Of a stretch of DNA of 64,000 nucleotides, positions 49,311 to 56,922 are shown piece by piece (position 1 is the first letter of the stretch; every line of letters starts with the position of its first letter). The translations under genes were made by a program, and so were the position numbers. The notes beneath the pieces were generated by a model, which saw nothing but the letters and a program-made list of their open reading frames with translations, did not search any database and had not been told where the DNA came from. Source of the DNA: Arthrobacter sp. MMS18-M83 (GTDB taxonomy: Bacteria; Actinomycetota; Actinomycetes; Actinomycetales; Micrococcaceae); NCBI RefSeq assembly GCF_026683955.1, contig NZ_CP113343.1, positions 2,542,001 through 2,606,000 on the forward strand, read 5' to 3'.

Positions 49311-50186
49311 GTGCTGCTAGACGCAAATGCCGGGCACTACCAAGACGACGAGCTCGTACCGGCGGCAGAACCGCACGCCGCCCACGCGCCGTCGGACGCC
49401 GCCGTCGAAACCCAATCGGATCTCAGCGCCGAGATCAAAGCCATCGGCGACGCGTACGCCCAAGCGCTCAAGAACGGTGCCGCACCGGAGACGCAGCCCC
49501 GCCTGGACTTCGCGCCATATCGCAGCAGCATCCTGCGCCACCCCACCAAGAACCTGCACCACGCGGACCCTGAGACCATCGAGCTGTACTCGCCGGCGTT
49601 CGGGCACCAGGACGTACACGCCCTGGAATCGGACCTGACCATCCAGCACAACGGCGAGCCCCAAGGCGAGCGGATCATCGTGCAGGGCAAAGTGCTCGAC
49701 GGCGACGGCCGCCCGGTTGCCGGTCAGCTCGTGGAGATCTGGCAGGCAAACGCCGCCGGCCGCTACATCCACAAGCGCGACCAGCACCCCGCCCCGCTCG
49801 ACCCGAACTTCACCGGCGTCGGACGCTGCATCACCGGACCGGACGGCTCCTACCGCTTCACCACCATCAAACCCGGCGCCTACCCGTGGAAGAACCACCT
49901 CAACGCCTGGCGTCCGGCACACATCCACTTTTCCATGTTCGGCACGGACTTCACGCAGCGCATCGTCACCCAGATGTACTTCCCGGGCGACCAGTTGTTC
50001 CCGCTGGACCCCATCTACCAGTCGATCGTGGACCAAGACGCCCGCGACCGCCTCGTGGCCAAGTACGACCACGAACTGACGAGCCCCGAATGGGCCCTCG
50101 GCTACAACTGGGACATCATTCTGAGCGGGTCGAAGCGGACCTGGACCGAAAACGAAGCCTTTGGCGACGCCGGGGACGAGGAGTAA
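49311..50186 (+). CDS. pcaH: Protocatechuate 3,4-dioxygenase beta subunit
   Basis: A 291-residue beta subunit that supplies the non-haem Fe(III) site for intradiol ring cleavage of protocatechuate. Ligand regions are visible: GRYIHKRDQHPAPLDPNF (Tyr), GAYPWKNHLNAWRPAHIHFS (Tyr and two His). The N-terminal 50 residues are an extra polar extension compared with the usual length of about 240. GTG start after AAAGGAG. First of the pca genes, 51 bp after quiC. Confidence 0.95.
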   Translation: MLLDANAGHYQDDELVPAAEPHAAHAPSDAAVETQSDLSAEIKAIGDAYAQALKNGAAPETQPRLDFAPYRSSILRHPTKNLHHADPETIELYSPAFGHQDVHALESDLTIQHNGEPQGERIIVQGKVLDGDGRPVAGQLVEIWQANAAGRYIHKRDQHPAPLDPNFTGVGRCITGPDGSYRFTTIKPGAYPWKNHLNAWRPAHIHFSMFGTDFTQRIVTQMYFPGDQLFPLDPIYQSIVDQDARDRLVAKYDHELTSPEWALGYNWDIILSGSKRTWTENEAFGDAGDEE

Positions 50187-50190
50187 GCAC

Positions 50191-50772
50191 ATGAGCAAGT
50201 TGACCCCCACACCCGGTCAGACCGTTGGCCCGTTCTACGGCTACGCCCTCCCCTTTAATAAGGACAACGAACTCCTCGCCCCGGGCAGTGCCGGAAGCAT
50301 CCGCCTTCAAGGCACCGTGTACGACGGCGCCGGCGAAGCCATCCCGGACGCCATCCTGGAGATCTGGCAGCCGGACGCCGAAGGCAACGTGGTCCAGCGC
50401 ACGGGCTCCCTGGTCCGTGACGGCTACACCTTCACCGGCTGGGGCCGCGCGGCGGTAGGCAACTCCGGCGTTTTCACGTTCACCACGGTCAACCCCGGCC
50501 CCACCTCCCCGGTCCCCGGAAAACCAGCGGCGGCTCCGTTTATTTCCGTCGCCGTCTTTGCCCGTGGCCTCATGAACCGCCTGTTCACCCGCATCTACTT
50601 GCCGGAAAACGAGGAAGCTCTCGCGGCCGACCCGCTGCTCAGCTCCCTCGATCCCGAGCGCCGCAAGACGCTCATCGCCCGACGCGACCCGGATGGCGGC
50701 CTCACCTGGGATCTGCGCCTGCAGGGCGGGGACGAGACTGTCTTTCTCGACTTCGAAGGCGCCTCCCGATGA
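50191..50772 (+). CDS. pcaG: Protocatechuate 3,4-dioxygenase alpha subunit
   Basis: A 193-residue structural partner of PcaH with the same fold but no iron ligands. TPGQTVGPFYGYALPF, GTVYDGAGEAIPDAILEIWQ and RGLMNRLFTRIYLPE are typical. ATG 50191 is 4 bp after the pcaH stop, with GAGGAG upstream. Its stop overlaps the pcaB start (ATGA). Confidence 0.95.
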   Translation: MSKLTPTPGQTVGPFYGYALPFNKDNELLAPGSAGSIRLQGTVYDGAGEAIPDAILEIWQPDAEGNVVQRTGSLVRDGYTFTGWGRAAVGNSGVFTFTTVNPGPTSPVPGKPAAAPFISVAVFARGLMNRLFTRIYLPENEEALAADPLLSSLDPERRKTLIARRDPDGGLTWDLRLQGGDETVFLDFEGASR

Positions 50773-52193
50773 GCCTCGACGGCGATTTCGGGCTGCTCAG
50801 CCCGGTTTCGGCGTCGTCCGCGGTGGCGGCGCTGACGGGTGACCGCGCGGTCATCGCGGCCATCCTCGACGTCGAGACCGCCTGGGCAGCCGTGCTGGAA
50901 GAGGCGGGCTTCGTGCCCGCCGGTTCCGCCGCCGTCGTGGCCGAGGCCGCGGAATCCTGGGCCTACGACGCCGCGTCCATCGCCGAACGGGCCCAAGGTG
51001 GCGCCAACCCGGTCATCCCGCTGCTTGCCGACCTCCGGGGCAGGGTCAAAGGGCTGGATGCCGGCGCACTTGCTGCGGTGCACACCTCGCTGACCAGCCA
51101 AGACGTGCTGGATTCGGCCCTGATGCTGCTTGCTCGGCGTGTAGTTTCCGCGCTTCTCGCCGAAGTAAAAGGCACGACGACGGCGCTCGCCGACCTTGCG
51201 GAGCAGCATGCGGACACGCTGTGCGTAGGCAGGAGCCTGACCCAGCACGCGCTTCCGTTCACCTTCGGGCTCAAGGCGGCGCAGTGGTTCCAGGGAGTGG
51301 CCGCCGCGGCCCGCCGCCTTGAGTCGTTGGAGCTGCCGGTGCAGTTCGGCGGGGCCGGTGGCACCCTGGCTTCGGCAACCGTGCTCACGGAAGGCTCGCT
51401 GTTGAGCCCCTTCGCCTTGGCAGACGCCCTGGCCGGGAAGCTGGGTCTGGCTCCCGTCCCTGCGCCTTGGCACACCAACCGGCTTGCCGTCACTGCACTC
51501 GGCGACTCCCTCGCGGCACTGACGGACTCCTTCGGCAAGATCGCCTCGGACCTGCTTTTCCTCAGCCGCCCCGAGGTTGCCGAGCTGGGCGAACCTCTTG
51601 CCGCAGGCCGCGGAGTCTCCTCGGCCATGCCGCAAAAGCAGAACCCGGTGTTGTCCGTGCTGATCCGCAGCGCGGCGCTCCAGGCTCCGGGGTTGGCAGC
51701 TCAGTTGCACCTCGCAGCAACGAACTTCAACGACGAACGCCCCGACGGTGCTTGGCACAGCGAATGGCAGGCCGTGAGGGGCCTGCTGCGCCTGAGCCTT
51801 GGCTCCGCCATCCAGCTCCGCGAGCTTGCCGAAGGACTCCGCATCTTCCCCGAGGCGATGCGTCGCAGCCTGGAAATCTCCGGGCCATTGCTGCTCAGCG
51901 AAGCCGTGGCGTCCTCCATTGCTCCGCTCCTCGGCGCAGACAGGGCCGAAGCGAAGGCTCGGCTGCAGGCCGTCGTCGACGAGACCCTCCAAGCACCCGC
52001 AGCAGAACAATCCCGGATCTACACCGAGCTTCTTCGCGAGGCCGTGCCAGCGAGCAAGCTGTCCGACGAGGAGCTGCGGGCGCTCCTGGACCCGGCGAAC
52101 TACGTGGGCGAGGCTGCGGAGATCAGTCGCCGCATCCTGGCCGCCTACCCGGAATTTTCCAACACCAATCCGAAGGGAGCCGATCGTGGCTAA
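50769..52193 (+). CDS. pcaB: 3-Carboxy-cis,cis-muconate cycloisomerase
   Basis: A 474-residue member of the fumarase/aspartase superfamily, converting 3-carboxymuconate to 4-carboxymuconolactone. Signature SSAMPQKQNPVLSVLI is near residues 281-296, and HTSLTSQDVLDSALML and GRSLTQHALPFTFGLKAAQW carry further conserved sites. Length and motifs complete. Translationally coupled to pcaG; overlaps pcaD by 8 bp. Confidence 0.95.
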   Translation: MSLDGDFGLLSPVSASSAVAALTGDRAVIAAILDVETAWAAVLEEAGFVPAGSAAVVAEAAESWAYDAASIAERAQGGANPVIPLLADLRGRVKGLDAGALAAVHTSLTSQDVLDSALMLLARRVVSALLAEVKGTTTALADLAEQHADTLCVGRSLTQHALPFTFGLKAAQWFQGVAAAARRLESLELPVQFGGAGGTLASATVLTEGSLLSPFALADALAGKLGLAPVPAPWHTNRLAVTALGDSLAALTDSFGKIASDLLFLSRPEVAELGEPLAAGRGVSSAMPQKQNPVLSVLIRSAALQAPGLAAQLHLAATNFNDERPDGAWHSEWQAVRGLLRLSLGSAIQLRELAEGLRIFPEAMRRSLEISGPLLLSEAVASSIAPLLGADRAEAKARLQAVVDETLQAPAAEQSRIYTELLREAVPASKLSDEELRALLDPANYVGEAAEISRRILAAYPEFSNTNPKGADRG

Positions 52194-53001
52194 GCCCAAC
52201 GTCAAGGCCGTGTTGCTGTCCCCGCAGCGCCCCCTGGGGGAGAAGCCACTCCTGGTGGTGGGGCCCTCGCTCGGAACGTCCACGGTGCTGTGGACCGAGA
52301 CGGCAGCCCTCCTCGGCGACGACTTCGACGTCATCGGCTGGGACCTGCCTGGTCACGGCGTCTCGCCCGCTGCCGCCGAAACGTTCAGCGTCGCCGAGCT
52401 GGCCGACGCAGTGGTGGACTTGGTGGACTCGATCGCTCCCGGCGCCGTGTTCCACTATGCCGGGGACTCCCTGGGCGGCGCCACGGGGCTGCAATTGGGC
52501 ATCAAGCACGCAGAAAGGCTCAAGAGCCTGTCCGTGCAATGCACCGGAGCGAAGCTCGGAACGCCGGAGGGATGGCTCGAACGGGCCGAAACCGTTCGCG
52601 TGCAGGGCACCGCGGTGATGATCCAGGGATCAGCCCAGCGCTGGTTCGCTCCCGGGTTCATGGACCGCCAGCCCGCGGTCAGCAGCCGCCTCCTGCACGC
52701 ACTGCGGGACGCCGACCGTTTCAGCTACGCCTTCTGCTGCGAGGCCCTCGCCGGTTTTGACGTCCGCTCCGAGCTCGGCAGCATCACCGTCCCCACGCAG
52801 GCGCTGGCCGGCGTCGAGGACACTGTTGCACCGCCGTCGTTCGCTCAGGAAGTGGCGGACGGCATCAACGCCGGATTCAACACAGCCGGCGGCACCGCTA
52901 TCGCTATTGCGCTCGACGGCGTCGGGCACCTTGCGCCCGCGGAGGCGCCCGCCGTCGTCGCGGACCTCATGCGGACGTTCATGACGGAGGCCGGAAAATG
53001 A
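52186..53001 (+). CDS. pcaD: 3-Oxoadipate enol-lactonase
   Basis: A 271-residue alpha/beta hydrolase. Nucleophile elbow GDSLGG (GxSxG), DLPGHGVSP oxyanion region, acid Asp in AGVEDTVAPPSF and His in DGVGHLAPAEAP complete the triad. It hydrolyses the enol-lactone to 3-oxoadipate. GTG 52186 follows AAGGGAG and overlaps the pcaB end. In several actinobacteria PcaD is fused to PcaC (PcaL); here they are separate genes joined only by an ATGA overlap. Confidence 0.92.
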   Translation: MAKPNVKAVLLSPQRPLGEKPLLVVGPSLGTSTVLWTETAALLGDDFDVIGWDLPGHGVSPAAAETFSVAELADAVVDLVDSIAPGAVFHYAGDSLGGATGLQLGIKHAERLKSLSVQCTGAKLGTPEGWLERAETVRVQGTAVMIQGSAQRWFAPGFMDRQPAVSSRLLHALRDADRFSYAFCCEALAGFDVRSELGSITVPTQALAGVEDTVAPPSFAQEVADGINAGFNTAGGTAIAIALDGVGHLAPAEAPAVVADLMRTFMTEAGK

Positions 53002-53420
53002 GTGCTGATTCTTCGCAAGGCGCCGTTCAGCGCGACGCCACCTCGGAGGAAATCTACGACGCCGGCATGGTGGTCCGCCGTGAAGTGCTCGGCGATGCGC
53101 ACGTGGACCGTGCCAACGCCAAGAAGGACGAATTCACCGAGGACTTCCAGGACATGATCACCCGCATCGCGTGGGGCGGCATTTGGACCCGCCCGGGCCT
53201 GACGCGGCAGATGCGCTCGGCGGTGACCGTCACGGCGATGGTGGCGCACGGGCACTGGGAAGAACTGGCCATGCACATCCATGCCGCCATCACCAACGGC
53301 CTGAGCAGGGACGAAATCAAGGAAATCCTGCTGCAGACCGCCATCTACTGCGGAGTTCCCTCCGCCAACACCGCATTCAAGACCGCGCAACAGGTCTTCA
53401 AAGAAATGGATAACGCATGA
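52998..53420 (+). CDS. pcaC: 4-Carboxymuconolactone decarboxylase
   Basis: A 140-residue AhpD-fold decarboxylase. EEIYDAGMVVRREVLGDAHV and the core WTRPGLTRQMRSAVTVTAMV, then HIHAAITNGLSRDEIKEIL and AIYCGVPSANTAFKTAQ are standard for PcaC. It converts 4-carboxymuconolactone to the enol-lactone for PcaD. ATGA overlaps on both sides (pcaD and pcaF) show tight coupling. Confidence 0.95.
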   Translation: MSADSSQGAVQRDATSEEIYDAGMVVRREVLGDAHVDRANAKKDEFTEDFQDMITRIAWGGIWTRPGLTRQMRSAVTVTAMVAHGHWEELAMHIHAAITNGLSRDEIKEILLQTAIYCGVPSANTAFKTAQQVFKEMDNA

Positions 53421-54646
53421 ACCAGGCCTACGTGTACGACGCCGTACGCACACCTTTTGGAAAGTTCGGCTCGGGCCTTGCCGGGGTGCGCCCGGATGAT
53501 CTCGCAGCCCACGTGGTGCGCGAAGCCGTAAAGCGCGCACCTGGTTTGGATGTTGAGCGCATCGACGAGGTAGTGTTCGGCAACGCCAACGGCGCCGGCG
53601 AGGAGAACCGCAACATCGCCCGCATGGCCACCTTGCTGGCCGGGCTTCCGACGTCGATCCCGGGCACCACGGTCAACCGCCTGTGCGGATCTTCCCTGGA
53701 CGCAGCGATCATCGCCTCCCGCCAGATCAACGCCGGCGACGCCGAGCTCATGCTGGTGGGCGGCGCTGAGTCCATGTCCCGAGCGCCCTGGGTGCTGCCC
53801 AAGACGTCCAAGCCGTACCCGGCCGGCGACATGACCCTGGCCTCCACCACCCTGGGCTGGCGCCTCGTGAACCCGGCCATGCCCAAGGACTGGACCATTT
53901 CCCTGGGGGAGGCCACCGAGCGCCTGCGCGAGAAGTACGGGATCACCCGGGAACGGCAGGACGAGTTCGCTGCGGCCTCGCACAACCTCGCGGCCGCCGC
54001 CTGGGACGAAGGCTTCTACGACCAGTTGGTGACCCCGGTTCCGGGCACCGAGTTGGTCCGTGACGAAGGCATCCGGGCAGGCTCGACGGCGGAAAAGCTC
54101 GCCGGGCTCAAGACCGTGTTCCGTCCCGAATCTTCGGACGCCGCCGCAGGTAAGACCACAGGCGGAACAGTGACGGCAGGCAACGCTTCGCCGCTGTCCG
54201 ACGGCGCCTCCGCGGCTTGGATCGGCAGCGAGAGTGCCGCCGGGCTGCTGGGTCTGGAGCCGTTGGCCCGCATCGCCGGCCGCGGTGCGCACGGGAACGA
54301 CCCCCAGTTCTTCGGCTACGCGCCGGTGGAAGCGGCTAACAAGGCCCTCGCGAAGGCGGGCATTGGCTGGGACCAGGTGGGCGCCGTCGAACTTAACGAA
54401 GCTTTCGCCGCGCAGTCCCTGGCCTGCATTGATGCATGGGGGATCGATCCTTCGATCGTGAACCGACACGGCGGCGCGATTGCGATGGGACACCCGCTGG
54501 GCGCCTCCGGCACACGCATCCTGGGCACCCTGGCCCGCAGCTTGGAGGCTTCCGGTGAGCGTTGGGGTGTCGCGGCGATTTGCATCGGCGTCGGGCAGGG
54601 CCTGGCCGTGGTGCTTGAAAACGTTACTCATGGGGTTAAGGGCTAA
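53417..54646 (+). CDS. pcaF: 3-Oxoadipyl-CoA thiolase
   Basis: A 409-residue thiolase giving succinyl-CoA and acetyl-CoA. Nucleophilic Cys in TTVNRLCGSSLDA, His in AVELNEAFAAQSLACIDAW-type N-E-A-F region, and the C-terminal HGGAIAMGHPLGASGTRI motif. The final catalytic Cys is in AAICIGVGQGLAVVLE; many thiolases have CxGGG or CxGVGQG here, the latter matching PcaF. Coupled to pcaC. Confidence 0.95.
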   Translation: MNQAYVYDAVRTPFGKFGSGLAGVRPDDLAAHVVREAVKRAPGLDVERIDEVVFGNANGAGEENRNIARMATLLAGLPTSIPGTTVNRLCGSSLDAAIIASRQINAGDAELMLVGGAESMSRAPWVLPKTSKPYPAGDMTLASTTLGWRLVNPAMPKDWTISLGEATERLREKYGITRERQDEFAAASHNLAAAAWDEGFYDQLVTPVPGTELVRDEGIRAGSTAEKLAGLKTVFRPESSDAAAGKTTGGTVTAGNASPLSDGASAAWIGSESAAGLLGLEPLARIAGRGAHGNDPQFFGYAPVEAANKALAKAGIGWDQVGAVELNEAFAAQSLACIDAWGIDPSIVNRHGGAIAMGHPLGASGTRILGTLARSLEASGERWGVAAICIGVGQGLAVVLENVTHGVKG

Positions 54647-54650
54647 GGCA

Positions 54651-55310
54651 ATGCTGAAATTCATTGACACAGTCGGCGAAGCAGTCGCTGGCATCAAGGA
54701 CGGCTCCACCGTCATGATCGGCGGCTTCGGCAATGCCGGCCAGCCGTTCGAACTTATCGACGCGCTGCTCGATTCCGGCGCCACGGACCTCACCGTGGTG
54801 AACAACAACGCCGGCCAGGGCGATCAGGGCCTGGCGCTGCTCATCAAGGAAGGGCGGGTCCGGAAGATGATCTGCTCGTTCCCGCGGCAGTCCGATTCCT
54901 GGCACTTCGACGCCAAGTACAGGGCCGGGGAAATCGAGCTCGAGCTCGTCCCGCAAGGCAACCTGGCTGAACGCATCCGGGCTGCCGGGGCCGGTATCGG
55001 CGGGTTCTTCACTCCCACCGGTTACGGCACCATGCTCGCCGAGGGGAAACATACGCGCTTCCTGGACGGCAAATGGCAGGTGTTCGAGACGCCCATCCAC
55101 GCCGACGTCGCGCTCATCAAGGCGCTCAAGGCCGACGGCAAGGGCAACCTCGTCTACCGCAAAACGGCCCGGAACTTCGGCCCCATCATGGCCGCCGCGG
55201 CCAAGCACACCATCGCCCAGGTGTCGGAGATCGTCCCGACCGGCGCCCTGGATCCGGAGAACGTGGTGACCCCCGGAATCTACGTCAACAGCATCGTGAA
55301 GGTGGCCTGA
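54651..55310 (+). CDS. pcaI: 3-Oxoadipate CoA-transferase subunit A
   Basis: A 219-residue alpha subunit. VMIGGFGNAGQPFELIDALL and the VNNNAGQGDQGLALLI strand, then GIGGFFTPTGYGTMLAEGK are family hallmarks. With PcaJ it moves CoA from succinyl-CoA to 3-oxoadipate. ATG 54651 is 4 bp after pcaF; only 1 bp separates it from pcaJ. Confidence 0.94.
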   Translation: MLKFIDTVGEAVAGIKDGSTVMIGGFGNAGQPFELIDALLDSGATDLTVVNNNAGQGDQGLALLIKEGRVRKMICSFPRQSDSWHFDAKYRAGEIELELVPQGNLAERIRAAGAGIGGFFTPTGYGTMLAEGKHTRFLDGKWQVFETPIHADVALIKALKADGKGNLVYRKTARNFGPIMAAAAKHTIAQVSEIVPTGALDPENVVTPGIYVNSIVKVA

Positions 55311-55311
55311 C

Positions 55312-55983
55312 ATGAGCAACCAAACCTCAACAACACCCCTCGGCCGTGACGATCTCGCGCGGCTCGTGGCGCGGGACATCGCTCCCGGCTCGTTCGTGAA
55401 CCTCGGCATCGGGCAGCCCACGCTCGTCTCCAACTACCTCACGGAAGAGCAGAACATCACGCTCCACACCGAGAACGGGATGCTGGGCATGGGCCCGGAA
55501 GCCAAGGGCGAGGAGATCGACGGCGACCTCATCAACGCCGGCAAGATCCCCGTCACCGAACTCCCCGGCGCCTCGTATTTCCACCACGCCGATTCCTTCG
55601 CGATCATGCGTGGCGGCCACCTGGACATCTGCGTGCTCGGCGCTTTCCAGGTCTCCGCGACGGGCGACCTCGCCAATTGGCACACCGGGGCACCGGACGC
55701 CATTCCGGCGGTCGGCGGCGCGATGGACCTGGCCACCGGCGCCAAGGATGTGTTCGTCATGATGACGCTCCTGACCCGCGACGGCGTGTCCAAGCTCGTC
55801 GATACCTGCAGCTACCCGCTCACCGGCGTCGGTTGCGTGACCCGCGTGTACACGGACAAAGCCGTCTTCCTGATAGGGACCGACGGCGTGACCGTGCGTG
55901 AGACGTTCGGCTGCACCTTCGAAGAACTCCAAGCGCTGGTGCCGGTCCCGCTGAAGGCGGCCGGCGCCGTCGTCGGCGTCTAA
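55312..55983 (+). CDS. pcaJ: 3-Oxoadipate CoA-transferase subunit B
   Basis: A 223-residue beta subunit with the active-site Glu in HTENGMLGMGP. FVNLGIGQPTLVSNYL near the N-terminus and the RGGHLDICVLGAFQVSATGDLANW segment confirm the assignment. Last structural pca gene; a family B palindrome lies directly after its stop. Confidence 0.94.
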   Translation: MSNQTSTTPLGRDDLARLVARDIAPGSFVNLGIGQPTLVSNYLTEEQNITLHTENGMLGMGPEAKGEEIDGDLINAGKIPVTELPGASYFHHADSFAIMRGGHLDICVLGAFQVSATGDLANWHTGAPDAIPAVGGAMDLATGAKDVFVMMTLLTRDGVSKLVDTCSYPLTGVGCVTRVYTDKAVFLIGTDGVTVRETFGCTFEELQALVPVPLKAAGAVVGV

Positions 55984-55989
55984 ACGGGA

Positions 55990-56052
55990 GCGCGAACTGG
56001 CAGCAAATTCCCTCTGGAAGCAGTTCAAGGGGCATTTGTTGCCAGTTCGCGC
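55990..56052. repeat. Intergenic palindrome, family B copy 2 (GCGCGAACTGGCAGC ends)
   Basis: Left arm GCGCGAACTGGCAGCAAAT (55990-56008) and right arm ending TTGCCAGTTCGCGC (56052) pair with one mismatch over the outer 19 positions. Six bp after the pcaJ stop and 17 bp before the pcaR start. Same ends as 12865-12927 after rplI, with a different interior. Confidence 0.8.
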
Positions 56053-56069
56053 CAATAAGATTGGTAACC

Positions 56070-56890
56070 ATGACCGACGCAGCAGTGGCAGGAGCACCCC
56101 AGGCAGGTGCTCCCCAGGCGAGTGACCAGTACGTACAATCGCTGGCCCGCGGCTTGTCCGTGATCCGTGCTTTCGACGCGGCCAACCCCGTCATGACGCT
56201 CAGCGAGGTGGCGGCGCGCACCAATCTGACGCGCGCCACGGCGCGTCGATTCCTGCACACCCTGGTTGAGCTGGGCTATGTCCGCACGGACGGCAAGACC
56301 TTCGCACTCACGGCGATGGTGCTGCAGCTGGGCTACTCCTACCTGTCGGCGTTGTCCCTGCCCCAACTCGCGCAGCCGCACCTTGAGGACCTTTCGCTGA
56401 AACTGGGGAATCGACGTCGGCCGCGGTACTGGACGGGCCGGACATCTTCTACGTGGCCCGCGTGACCACGCGCCGGATCATGACGGTCGGCATCTCGGTG
56501 GGGACACGCTTCCCGGCCTACGCCACGTCCATGGGTAGGGTCCTTTTGGCCGGCCTGACGCAGCAGAAGCTGGACGAATACCTGTCCTCGGTGGAGTTCA
56601 AGGCCCTGACGCCACGGACCATCACATCCCGCAGGGAACTTCTGGCCGAACTGAACCGCGTGCGCGCACAAGGATGGTGCCTGCTGGACCAAGAGCTGGA
56701 ACTGGGGCTCATGTCCGTTGCAGCCCCCGTGCGCAACGCCGCGGGGAAAGTTGTGGCCGCAGTCAACGTCTCTCTCCAGGCCCAAAACGTCGCCGCGCAG
56801 CCCGAGCCCGCGGCTTACATCGAGTCAGTCCGGGGCGAAATCGTGCATACCGCTGGGCTGATTTCGGCGGATATTGCCGCCAAGCATTGA
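56070..56890 (+). pseudogene. pcaR: PcaR-type IclR regulator with a one-base frameshift
   Basis: The first 116 codons encode a normal IclR start: HTH at about 17-75 (LARGLSVIRAFDAANP, LTRATARRFLHTLVELGY) up to LEDLSLKLG. The frame then fails after GGGG at 56405-56408. Adding one G restores ESTSAAVLDGPDIFYVARV and joins the second frame, which carries the rest of the effector domain (FPAYATSMGRVLLAGL, CLLDQELELGLMSVAAPV) to the stop at 56890. A deletion in a G run is either a true mutation or a homopolymer sequencing error. If intact it would be the activator of the pca operon. Confidence 0.85.
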
Positions 56891-56922
56891 GCCCCCAGGC
56901 AGGTCCAGAGACCAAACAAAAA

